A DNA stretch of 17,131 nucleotides from Stramenopiles sp. TOSAG23-3 (GCA_900128585.1 LT642460.1:1-17131); one strand, 5' to 3'. Counted from the first letter of the stretch, positions 1-8,075 are shown. Notes: a model not told the origin generated them from the sequence alone. Numbers and translations: made by a program.

Positions 1-47
1 CGCACCGCCGCACGGACTTCAGGTGCGCCCCCCCCCCCGGGAAAACA
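1..47 (+). promoter_or_regulatory. Upstream leader of the UBA5-like gene (edge of window)
   Basis: G+C-rich leader with a run of twelve C at 28-39, followed by a purine-rich start context (gggaaaacaATG). A CTTCAG at 17-22 could be a 3' splice site but lacks a clear pyrimidine tract. Too little sequence is visible to define a promoter. Confidence 0.3.
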
Positions 48-1286
48 ATGAGCGACGCTGTGGCAGTGACGAGCGCCCGGCTTGCCGCCCTAGAGTCTAT
101 CCGTGATCGGCTCAAAGATGTAAAACGGCAGTCCTCGGATCTGGCTTTGCTCTTCCAGAACCCGACGACTGCTCCAAAACGAAAACCATGTCCCCGCATG
201 GGTGTCGAATCTACCTTAGAAGAAACTCCGTATACAAACGTTCTGGCGGCTGCGGCAACGGGGAAAGTCAGGGACGTCTACCGCCTAGCGTCCTTGCGGG
301 TTGTTGTGTACGGGCTGGAGACTGTTGGCGTGCACATCGCAGAGAGCCTTGCCCGCGCCGGGGTGGGAAATCTGATTTTGTTTGGCTCTGGGGATGAGAA
401 AATAAACGAAAGTGACTATTTTAACCTTTCGATGGAGGAGACTTACAAGGGATGGCCGAAAGCGTTTGCATCGATCGATATGCTTAAAAACGTTAATCCT
501 GACGTACAGGTGGAGGCGTGCAGCTTGAACCTGTTCACGAGGTCTGGCATATCGATGGTGCAACACGCCATTTTGTCTGGAACGTGCATGCAACCGAAAT
601 CTCATTTGTACAAAAAGACGTCTAGGATGGACGGCGATAGTGAGGATAGTTTCGATGAAGAAACAGACGTAATCACCTGCTACACGTGCAGAAGAAAGAG
701 GGCAGAGAAGACCGACCGCTCGATGCCCCATCGGGAAAGGTTCGTTTCAAAAAGAGACTTTGTTGGGCCGTTTGAGGCGCCTGCCGACGCGACCAACGCT
801 GTAAATCTGTTAGTCGCGTGTACGGAAAATAGGGACGAGGCCCTTTTTTTGAACGATCTGTGCGTGACGGCGGGGGTGAAAATCATTTTTGTTTCGTGTA
901 GAATGTTAGCGACGGAAGTGTGCACGGTGTTCCCGACGGTGTCTCCGTGCCTCAGGTGCCACGAAAGCCACGTGCAACATTTTTTGTCCGCGGGGCCATT
1001 CGACCCCATATGGAGGGAATGCTCTGCGTCGCTGCCGTCTACCCAGCTCGTGGCGTCCGGGCTTGCATGCCAAAGTGTAATCGAATTATTGCTGGGCCAT
1101 GGGGAAGTTCTGGAAACGTTTGAGAAACAAGTCTATGACAGCGATAAAATGAAAGGCGTAATTAAAGTAGCCGGACAGAAGCGTAACCCCTCGTGTGAAA
1201 ATGCTCACTGTTCGGAAAATCTCCCTCGGGGACCACTGGAGGGTTTGCAAGCCAAAATGGAACGATATTTATCTCGGAATTTTTAA
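48..1286 (+). CDS. UBA5: UBA5-like UFM1-activating E1 homologue with a degenerate ATP site
   Basis: A 412-residue protein matching UBA5, the cytosolic E1 that adenylates UFM1 and carries it as a thioester before passing it to UFC1. Visible matches, in order, are an N-terminal helix like UBA5's, a PY motif (61-62), a Rossmann strand and loop (84-96), ARAGVGNLILF (102-112), GWPKA with the conserved lysine (K138), LKNVNPDV (146-153), ACTEN (257-261), CLRC (301-304), ECSASLPST with the catalytic cysteine C325, and NPSCENAHC (380-388). C301, C304, C383 and C388 are the expected zinc ligands. The glycine loop reads GLETVG instead of GxGGVG, the ribose-binding aspartate is lost (LFGSGD), the NR arginine is a tyrosine, and the metal-site aspartate is glutamate. 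An insertion of roughly 60-70 residues (about 178-247) is acidic then basic and has its own CYTC. No UFM1/UFC1-binding tail is obvious. The family is clear; activity is doubtful. The frame is continuous with a purine-rich start context. Confidence 0.85.
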   Translation: MSDAVAVTSARLAALESIRDRLKDVKRQSSDLALLFQNPTTAPKRKPCPRMGVESTLEETPYTNVLAAAATGKVRDVYRLASLRVVVYGLETVGVHIAESLARAGVGNLILFGSGDEKINESDYFNLSMEETYKGWPKAFASIDMLKNVNPDVQVEACSLNLFTRSGISMVQHAILSGTCMQPKSHLYKKTSRMDGDSEDSFDEETDVITCYTCRRKRAEKTDRSMPHRERFVSKRDFVGPFEAPADATNAVNLLVACTENRDEALFLNDLCVTAGVKIIFVSCRMLATEVCTVFPTVSPCLRCHESHVQHFLSAGPFDPIWRECSASLPSTQLVASGLACQSVIELLLGHGEVLETFEKQVYDSDKMKGVIKVAGQKRNPSCENAHCSENLPRGPLEGLQAKMERYLSRNF

Positions 1287-1290
1287 CTTG

Positions 1291-1320
1291 AAAATTGGCT
1301 GTTATTTAAGTAATTAAATT
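1291..1320 (-). repeat. Dispersed intergenic repeat, copy 1 (inverted)
   Basis: The reverse complement reads as the family core ending TTAAATAACAGCCAATTTT. Its 18-base part (1291-1308) is the exact reverse complement of 7970-7987, and the full 30 bases align with 9684-9715 with only a few differences. Confidence 0.6.
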
Positions 1321-1472
1321 TAGCTTCCTCATACCCTATTTGGTAATTTTATATTGTTTTTAGTTTTTTATAATTAGGCTATATGTAATTTGCAAGGAAA
1401 CAATAACTGACCGATTAGAGAGATTTAGTTTGGTTCCGGTAGTATTTATACCACAGTACAAGAAGTGCAGTT

Positions 1473-1497
1473 CTTCCGCGCGGTACCTGTACGGAAG
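1473..1497. repeat. Small hairpin with a G+C-rich loop
   Basis: Arms CTTCCG and CGGAAG enclose 13 bases. The 12 bases GTACCTGTACGG (1483-1494) are the exact reverse complement of 8024-8035, the left arm of the larger hairpin in the 7659-8541 spacer. The function is unknown. Confidence 0.4.
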
Positions 1498-1750
1498 TAG
1501 TCGGTAGAAGAGGAGGAAAATAATACTTAAACGATAATACACGAAAATGATGTCACAATTTGGTCATCAGAAGAACTGAAAAAAATAATAAAAAATAGGT
1601 TGTTACTGTAAAAAGTTCTTCTTTTTTGTTATTATTTAATACTTCATGAAGATAGTAAATTCGAACTTTTCGGGTTGGTACGTGCCGTAGTATTAACATT
1701 ACTATAATAGTGCAATTTCATCCTATCCCATCGTATCCCGATGATCTGTG

Positions 1751-1768
1751 GTCCGGTGGGTCCGGTGG
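1751..1768. repeat. Two-unit 9-bp tandem repeat
   Basis: GTCCGGTGG occurs twice in direct succession inside a locally G+C-richer island of an A+T-rich spacer. A tRNA reading was considered and dropped. Confidence 0.5.
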
Positions 1769-2244
1769 TCAGCCAAGTTTACGTTGTCAAAAGTGGTTCG
1801 GTCAAACAGCAGTACAACTTCGTCCTGTGATTGTGTTTACTCCTACACAGCACTAAATAAAAGAGTCAATGTCTGAATGCTATACGACCTCTTCTAAAAA
1901 TTACCCTAACACATCATTGTACATTATTTATCAATTTTATATTAATTAGCTAGTCTATAATAGTATTAATATATATAATAATAGTTGGAATAGTATAATA
2001 ACCGCAACGTCTTTTTTGTTCTTCCTTCTTTCTTCTTCCGAATTATAATTAATATTTATTTGTTTTAATAATAATAATAATGTAAAATATAATAAGAAAA
2101 ACAAACGAACACAACAGTATAACAATGAACCAAAGTACAGTAGGCACGAATTACTTATTATTATTTATTTTAAATTGTATTATTATTAAATTCGTGGCGC
2201 CAATAATCACACATGTTCTGTTTTGTTCCTGGTTGCATAACACA

Positions 2245-2272
2245 CTTACTTTCTCCCCTTCCACAATTTTAG
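2245..2272 (+). promoter_or_regulatory. Putative 3' splice acceptor upstream of the large gene
   Basis: A pyrimidine tract (cttactttctcccctt) is followed by a short A+T stretch and TTTTAG ending at 2272. A possible branch sequence, gcataac, lies at 2235-2241. Base composition shifts from A+T-rich to mixed right after the AG. If used, the leader to the ATG is 94 bases. It could serve a 5'-UTR intron or spliced-leader addition; this is inference from sequence only. Confidence 0.4.
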
Positions 2273-2366
2273 ACTTGCCCCGCACGAATTCGGAACCAAA
2301 CAACGGTTGTTGACTAGCGTGCTTATTCGAGAACTGATTTTTGTAAGAAGTTCAGCATTCCTCAAG

Positions 2367-5300
2367 ATGTCTGGGCGTTTGAAGTACACGTTCAAAGCTG
2401 AGAAGGAGATAGAACTGCACGTCGAAAAAGACACTGTCGTCAAATTGCTTGAGAAGGTTCAGGACGGGAAATGGTACAAGGTTGAAAATGAAGGTAAAAT
2501 AGGGCTTGTTCAAGGGAACTACATGGAAATAATAGAAGAAATTTCGGAGAAACCGAAAGAAGAAACTCCTGCCGAGGAGGCCGAAGCGCAGGTTGTAGCG
2601 GAAACTTCCGTCGAAGCCAAGGAAGAAGCAGCCAGTCAATCGGGGGAAGCACCGCTGGTCAACGTGCAAGGGAAGCAAAAGGCTGTAATGAAATATAAAT
2701 TTGAAGCACAGAAAAGCGAACAACTTTCCGTGGACAAGGGGGTAGAGGTGGTGATTTTACGAAAAGTAAATGCAGGGTGGAACGAAGTTTATGTCGACGG
2801 GAAGTCTGGTCTAGTGCAGGCCAACTACATGGAGGCCCTCGCCCCACAAGAAAGCGAAAAAGTGATCGAAGTAGAAAACCCGAACAGCGGCTCGGCGACT
2901 ATAGAAATAGAGGCCAAGGTTGAATCGAAGAGCGATTCCGCGCCAGCTAGCAACGACAAGGCAAAAGCAACGATGAAATTTAAGTTTGAGGCTCAGAAAG
3001 AAGGGGAACTGACGATAGAAAAGGGCGAAGAAGTGATAATTGTAAAGAAGGTAAATGATTTCTGGTACGAGGTTTCTCACGGGGGAAAAACTGGGTTGGT
3101 TCAGGCCAATTACATGGACGTAAATATTGATAATTCATCACCTGAAGAGAAACAGCCCGAAAACGAAAGCACTGCCATCAAAATACACGAAGGACAACCC
3201 GTGCTGTCGCGTAAGTTGACGGAAAACTTCCACGATGACTTTTCGTTTCAAACGGTTGACCAAAAACTTATCGACAAATGGCTGGAGAAGACGGATAAAC
3301 TTTATGAGAAGAAACATAGCCCGTCGGTGCATGTAATCACGCCAATGTCGTGGGACGAGTGGGCAAATGTCGTTCCTTATGTACAAATTATTGGGGCATG
3401 GGCTTCGTTTGTACGCCTTTCCTCTACATTTTCAACGTTCAGCCGAGACTTTAATTGGTTTTCAATCATATCTTTTGAGATATGGCCTTCCATAGAGGTT
3501 TTCTTCAAGGTCACGGAGGGCAATCCCTACTCCGATTGGGCATCGGGCCTGGAGCCCCTCATATGTTTGATACCTTTGTTAATTCCCCCATTGCTCTTCC
3601 TCCGCCACTTCTTGAAATGGTGGAAGAGGCACTCTGCGTGCCTGAAGTGGTGCCGAAATCAAACAAAGTCGAAGTACGAGATACTGGAAGAGGAACTGTC
3701 CGACGAGGAAACCGATCTGGAGGGGCACACGGAAGAGGAGTGGGAAAGGAAAAAGCAACAAAGGAGGGAACAAAGGGCCGCGGATGACTATAATCGTCAG
3801 GCGAGTATGAAATGCTGCTGCTGCATTAGTTGGAGGTACACGCTTTTGCTGCACCACACGCTGTACATTCCGGCGGTTATGGCCAGTTTTCACGCGATCG
3901 ATATTGTGTGCAACCGTTTTCGGGAATACTGTGCCTATTTCAGCTTGGTAATATTTGTACTCTGCGGCATTCCCCTGATACTCAACCCGATATTGCTAGG
4001 TTGCATGACCCAGCAATACTCCCCGAAAGTAGATGCAAATGATCCTGTATTTGGAGAAAGGGGTCACTTGAAAGACCATTCAGATGTCAAGTACTACGAC
4101 GAATTGCATCACTCCACAAATCACTTGAACAGCCCTTTCTACTTTTTGTACCGCCCGTTTGCCCGCAAACACAAACTTGGCCGAACGTATTACCTGCTCG
4201 CTAGGGCAGTGATTGTTTGGTCGCTCTACGAGAGTAATTACAATGGGGATTATGGCATTTTTTTCTTGGTGACGTCGGTGTACTTACTTCTCCATGTCAT
4301 CTTTAAAGGCATTTACAATGCCCCCATTTCTAATAGGGTAAACATGCTCACGGCGGTTACTATCTGGCTGTTCGCGTGCTATACGCTGATAGTAACAGAA
4401 AGTAAAGAGGAGTCCTCCATAGCGAAAATAAAAGACAACGTTTGGCTCTTTGTGCTAGGGATGTGGTATGGTTTCTGGGGCATATGCTTCTTCCTTAATT
4501 TTCGACTGGCGAACCTTTATGCATACTTTAGAACAAAACTTTCTTTTGAAGACACCGAAAGAGAGACGTTGACATCCGATATGAACATCATAAAACAGTG
4601 GGACCCAGACATTGAGATCAAACACAGGCTCTGGCAACCGTTCTGGAATGCAATGATGAAAAAAAACGTTGTCGGCAAAGAGGTTGCAGTTCGGTGGCTG
4701 GAAATAAAGAAATTGGTAAAAGCCCACGGCTTGACGAAAGCAATCAACCATTTTGATCAAGAGCTTGCACAGCCAGAAATCATCGATGCCAGAAACTATA
4801 TCATGTCCACGTGCGAAGGTGTGGATTGCTGGTACGACCCTACTGAGATGAACGAAAAGAAGAAAAAGAAGAAAAAAGCGAAGGGCATCAAAAGTTTTTT
4901 TGGAAAACTAGAGGTGGTTCCTTTTCCCTTCACGTGCTACATGGAATACGATAATGGCGAGTTTTTAGAAATTTTTGACGGCCCGAGCATTATCGAACTT
5001 GCCGAGCAAAATAAGACTTCTCTAGTGCAGGTTAGAAAAGAGACCAGGCTTACTTTGCGTGCGATGGCGTCGAAGAAAGACGACGTGGTGCATTTTCCGT
5101 TCGAAGAGGAACGGTTTGAGCCCATCGAAGTGAGGGACGGTATAATCAGGGACGTAAAAATGAAGTTAAAGTACGAAGACTGCAAAGTCATCATAACCGC
5201 GGTCGATGGAAGCAGTGACATAGTAAACAAGGCTGGCTTCACTGTAAAAGCGGTATATAATGATGGTTTCGGCAGGTGCATGTACAAAGACAGAGACTAC

Positions 5301-7658
5301 GAGGTACATGACCGGAGGACCGTGGTGCGGCTGGAGGAGATGGGGATCGATCCAGATTTTCAACCCTCAGAAGAGGACGACATTGAATGCATTGTCACGA
5401 GCGGGGAAATGAAAGAATCGCATCTTCCAACCCTCGAGTACGACGTGAAGACATCAATTTACGAGTACAGAAACGAGCGTTACAAAAAAAGAGTGGATGA
5501 AGCAAAAATGCTGCCCGTAGTGTTTTGGAGCGAAGTATTTAACAACCCTGGCGCGAGCAAAGATTCCGTGAAGGAATGGTTTCTGTCCGTGAAGGAGCAA
5601 AACGCAGAATTGTCGAGCGTTCTAGAAAAAGAAGATGAAGGAATCAATTACATCTTTTCAAGGATGGAAGAAATTCAAGGACACCCCTACGCAGAATTGT
5701 GGTTTGTATTTTGGCACGATGTGTGGGTGCAAAACAAGCACCTTCGGGCGTTCCGTGGGATGAACCCTTGCTCTAAGAGTGCTCAATCTTGGTTAAACCC
5801 ACGTTACGCCTCGTCCCTGTGCTACCACGTCAAAGAGCGCGAAGACCTCGAAGCACTGCTTGAATCGAAAGGAGTTTTGGTGAAAAAGAAAGACTCAAAC
5901 GCGCTGTTTAATCCAAGACTGTTAGACCTTTTCTATTTTAAGCTCCGTAAGCTGAAAGAGTGGTCGGAGCTACAGGTCACGACAAAAATCCGAAAAATGA
6001 AACGCAAGATTGTTCACATGGATACTTTGAAAGAAAAGAAGGCTCATGAACAACTAAAACCAATGCTGCAGCGGGCAGGGCTGCGAAACCATTCAGTGAA
6101 CGGCATGGAGTTCAGTCGCCACATGTTAGAAATTGTATTGATCACTGCTTACGCAAATATTTGGCTCATGCTGATGGGACTGTCGTGTTTCGTACGACCA
6201 TGGGCCTGCGTCGTGTCTGAAGAGAATTCGCGGATTCTATTGATTGTGCTACCACCGATTTTAACGTTGGTGATTGGGATTTTAGGAAAAGTTTTGAAAC
6301 AGAAGTACCCGAACGGGTTGCCTAATCTATGCCCAAGGAACAAGTTCAAAAGTGCAAAAGTCAACCCAAACAAAGGGGTAAGCCACCTAAGGGGCACGTC
6401 CCCAAGAGACCCCATTCGGTGGTGGGTCGAAGATGAAGGGAAGCAGGAGCACGATATCAACTTCAACGAACACGAAAGCGTTCTCAACGCTGCCTTGATG
6501 ACTATTCGAAAGGGAAAGAACTGCGAGGTAGAATATGAATCGGAGCCGCAAAGCAAAGAAGATTGGATGGCGTACGCGAACAAGCACTATGCCCTTGCAG
6601 AAAAGTGGCTGCTTCTGTTGCCATTGAAAAAGACATATGCGCAGCTTTGCTTCCTTGGTGATCGAAAAGCGTCCAATGCCGCACTCGCGATCGCGTCGGA
6701 CCCGTTGTCTTACGATATTGCAGTAACGGAATTTAAAAAGTTGGCCGAATTGTGGCTTCGACTGCACTCTGATGATATATTGCCGGAAACGGAGCAGGAG
6801 AACTCGGACAAGAATGCGGCCTTAGCATACCAAAAGATGCTTCTTTGCACACTCACAAAAGGCGATGTGCAGGGGGCAAGCGAAATGATTGACAGTACAA
6901 AAGCCTACTTTCCTGAAATCGAAACGACAGAGCCGCTTAAACGGTTTCGGCAAGTTCTTACCGAGTTCCATTCTGGGAACAGAACCACGTTCAAGAATTT
7001 AACGATAAAGTGGGAAAACGAGTGGGGCTTGACCCAGTGGTACGTGAAATTGTTTGGGATGGTGCAAAAGCAATGCGACAAGTACGTTGACAGGCTCCAA
7101 GAAATTTCGAAGCCCGATATGGGGGCAGAGATGGACGGGTGCAGAGCAAACATTAAAATTTTGCTGGTTGGAGCAAAAGGCTGTGGAAAAACAAATTTTC
7201 TGGTGAGATATTTGTACAAAACCTTCGTCTCAAACCCCGCGGTTGTCTTGGCTTCCAAAAAAGAATTCGCAAGAAATGCAGAGGTCGATGGAGACTTATT
7301 TAAGGTCATTTTAGAAGAAGTAAGTTCTGTCGAAGATTTCAAACTCAAGCGTGAATCGGCCTTGGGGTACTTGTACTTGTACGACGATACTGAGGGCACA
7401 ACTAGCGCCGATCACAAAGCTTGGCTCCAGGCTTTTGATTGGGGGTTCGGAAAAGCGACGATAGTTGGGTCGAAGCTGGACGTTTCTGGGGATCCAACTG
7501 CGGAGCCTCCTGCTGGGATCAAAGAATGGCTGGCAAAGCCCGACAACAGTGCCAAATGTTTTCGAGCATCAGCTAAGTCTGGAGTAAACGCCGAAGAATG
7601 CATGAACGATGTGGTTAAAAATTGTGCTCAGAAAATACTTCATTTGCACTCTGAATGA
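2367..7658 (+). CDS. Giant membrane protein: 3 SH3-like domains, polytopic region, SNAP-like repeat, Ras-like GTPase
   Basis: A 1763-residue protein. The frame is open for 20 more codons upstream but without an ATG, so the first ATG, just before SH3-1, is chosen. SH3-like domains lie at about 1-58, 106-160 and 200-250, joined by acidic linkers. A first membrane block follows (hydrophobic segments near 334-354, 364-380, 395-416, 491-511, 521-547, 608-622, 629-646, 658-676 and 692-712). It contains FLYRP and Asn-Arg motifs that resemble the TRP/GCC2-GCC3-type membrane proteins of protists. A long cytosolic part (about 740-1250) includes a lysine run near 830-838. Two more hydrophobic segments lie at 1254-1276 and 1290-1309. 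Residues 1400-1570 resemble the TPR-like C-terminal half of alpha-SNAP. A Ras-like GTPase fills 1593-1760: P-loop GAKGCGKT (1602-1609), DTEG (1674-1677), SKLD (1702-1705), SAK (1735-1737). No prenylation cysteine is present. The likely role is a membrane-anchored signalling or trafficking protein; channel versus receptor is unresolved. Confidence 0.85.
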   Translation: MSGRLKYTFKAEKEIELHVEKDTVVKLLEKVQDGKWYKVENEGKIGLVQGNYMEIIEEISEKPKEETPAEEAEAQVVAETSVEAKEEAASQSGEAPLVNVQGKQKAVMKYKFEAQKSEQLSVDKGVEVVILRKVNAGWNEVYVDGKSGLVQANYMEALAPQESEKVIEVENPNSGSATIEIEAKVESKSDSAPASNDKAKATMKFKFEAQKEGELTIEKGEEVIIVKKVNDFWYEVSHGGKTGLVQANYMDVNIDNSSPEEKQPENESTAIKIHEGQPVLSRKLTENFHDDFSFQTVDQKLIDKWLEKTDKLYEKKHSPSVHVITPMSWDEWANVVPYVQIIGAWASFVRLSSTFSTFSRDFNWFSIISFEIWPSIEVFFKVTEGNPYSDWASGLEPLICLIPLLIPPLLFLRHFLKWWKRHSACLKWCRNQTKSKYEILEEELSDEETDLEGHTEEEWERKKQQRREQRAADDYNRQASMKCCCCISWRYTLLLHHTLYIPAVMASFHAIDIVCNRFREYCAYFSLVIFVLCGIPLILNPILLGCMTQQYSPKVDANDPVFGERGHLKDHSDVKYYDELHHSTNHLNSPFYFLYRPFARKHKLGRTYYLLARAVIVWSLYESNYNGDYGIFFLVTSVYLLLHVIFKGIYNAPISNRVNMLTAVTIWLFACYTLIVTESKEESSIAKIKDNVWLFVLGMWYGFWGICFFLNFRLANLYAYFRTKLSFEDTERETLTSDMNIIKQWDPDIEIKHRLWQPFWNAMMKKNVVGKEVAVRWLEIKKLVKAHGLTKAINHFDQELAQPEIIDARNYIMSTCEGVDCWYDPTEMNEKKKKKKKAKGIKSFFGKLEVVPFPFTCYMEYDNGEFLEIFDGPSIIELAEQNKTSLVQVRKETRLTLRAMASKKDDVVHFPFEEERFEPIEVRDGIIRDVKMKLKYEDCKVIITAVDGSSDIVNKAGFTVKAVYNDGFGRCMYKDRDYEVHDRRTVVRLEEMGIDPDFQPSEEDDIECIVTSGEMKESHLPTLEYDVKTSIYEYRNERYKKRVDEAKMLPVVFWSEVFNNPGASKDSVKEWFLSVKEQNAELSSVLEKEDEGINYIFSRMEEIQGHPYAELWFVFWHDVWVQNKHLRAFRGMNPCSKSAQSWLNPRYASSLCYHVKEREDLEALLESKGVLVKKKDSNALFNPRLLDLFYFKLRKLKEWSELQVTTKIRKMKRKIVHMDTLKEKKAHEQLKPMLQRAGLRNHSVNGMEFSRHMLEIVLITAYANIWLMLMGLSCFVRPWACVVSEENSRILLIVLPPILTLVIGILGKVLKQKYPNGLPNLCPRNKFKSAKVNPNKGVSHLRGTSPRDPIRWWVEDEGKQEHDINFNEHESVLNAALMTIRKGKNCEVEYESEPQSKEDWMAYANKHYALAEKWLLLLPLKKTYAQLCFLGDRKASNAALAIASDPLSYDIAVTEFKKLAELWLRLHSDDILPETEQENSDKNAALAYQKMLLCTLTKGDVQGASEMIDSTKAYFPEIETTEPLKRFRQVLTEFHSGNRTTFKNLTIKWENEWGLTQWYVKLFGMVQKQCDKYVDRLQEISKPDMGAEMDGCRANIKILLVGAKGCGKTNFLVRYLYKTFVSNPAVVLASKKEFARNAEVDGDLFKVILEEVSSVEDFKLKRESALGYLYLYDDTEGTTSADHKAWLQAFDWGFGKATIVGSKLDVSGDPTAEPPAGIKEWLAKPDNSAKCFRASAKSGVNAEECMNDVVKNCAQKILHLHSE

Positions 7659-7751
7659 ACCAAAATATATAGTATGTTTTAAGACTCTCATTTTAAATCC
7701 ACTCTGAATATTCATACTAAATGAAAAAAACATATATATAATAATTTAATT

Positions 7752-7828
7752 AGGAACGTAAACCTCTAATGGACAAAAGGAGCAGATTCATTTTCGCAGT
7801 ACATTAATTTTAATTTAAATAACAGCCA
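7752..7828 (+). repeat. Direct duplication, unit 1
   Basis: It begins AGGAACGTAAACCT and aligns over its whole length with unit 2 (7885-7981). A 19-base block (CAGTACATTAATTTTAATT, from 7797) is identical in both, and both end in AAATAACAGCCA. Confidence 0.6.
7817..7828 (+). repeat. Dispersed intergenic repeat, copy 2 (core)
   Basis: The core AAATAACAGCCA lies at the end of duplication unit 1. It is preceded by the same T/A-rich sequence that precedes the other copies. Confidence 0.5.
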
Positions 7829-7884
7829 TTATTATATCGGGATTAGTATGACCAAAAGAGCAAAGATAAGTTCGCAGTTCATGA

Positions 7885-7981
7885 AGGAATGCAAACCTAG
7901 AATGTCTAAATCTAGATTTCAGTTCGCCGCAGTACATTAATTTTAATTATTTATAATACACTTATTATATAAATAACAGCC
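7885..7981 (+). repeat. Direct duplication, unit 2
   Basis: It begins AGGAATGCAAACCT. Relative to unit 1 it carries a small insertion near 7926 and about 21 extra A+T-rich bases between 7949 and 7970. The two units start 133 bases apart. Confidence 0.6.
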
Positions 7982-7987
7982 AATTTT
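7970..7987 (+). repeat. Dispersed intergenic repeat, copy 3 (core)
   Basis: TAAATAACAGCCAATTTT is the exact reverse complement of 1291-1308 and overlaps the end of duplication unit 2. Confidence 0.65.
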
Positions 7988-8023
7988 CTTCTTCTTCTTG
8001 TGTTTTAAAAACTCTTAGTTCCG

Positions 8024-8071
8024 CCGTACAGGTACAGGTATAAATATTAATTACGTCCTGTACCCGTACGG
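8024..8071. repeat. 15-bp inverted repeat (hairpin) with 18-base loop
   Basis: The left arm CCGTACAGGTACAGG (8024-8038) pairs with the right arm CCTGTACCCGTACGG (8057-8071). There is one mismatch, which is a G-U pair on the plus-strand transcript. The loop is A+T-rich. The right arm overlaps a perfect palindrome. Confidence 0.6.
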
Positions 8072-8075
8072 GTAC
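8060..8075. repeat. Perfect 16-bp palindrome
   Basis: GTACCCGTACGGGTAC equals its own reverse complement. It is an unusual G+C-rich island in A+T-rich DNA and could bind a dimeric protein or be a fragment of a mobile element. Confidence 0.6.

Larger units (their letters stand above)
1287..2366. other. A+T-rich spacer and 5' region of the large membrane-protein gene
   Basis: I see no convincing gene here. It holds one inverted copy of the dispersed repeat (1291-1320) five bases after the UBA5-like stop, and a small hairpin (arms 1473-1478 and 1492-1497) that includes a 12-base match to another spacer. It also has an 8-bp inverted repeat (1569-1576 and 1615-1622), a 9-bp tandem duplication at 1751-1768, and a somewhat richer G+C stretch at about 1730-1860. 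A pyrimidine tract lies at about 2010-2038, and a strong 3' splice-site-like signal at 2245-2272. Short open frames here are low-complexity. Confidence 0.6.

Noticed and set aside
1742-1815. Possible tRNA: A-box-like TGGTCCGGTGG and B-box-like GGTTCGG
   Set aside because: The T-loop lacks the required A58 and C61 and the acceptor arms do not pair, so no cloverleaf forms.
2307-2366. Longer start for the large membrane protein at an upstream TTG
   Set aside because: There is no ATG in this extension, and the SH3-like domain begins right after the ATG at 2367.
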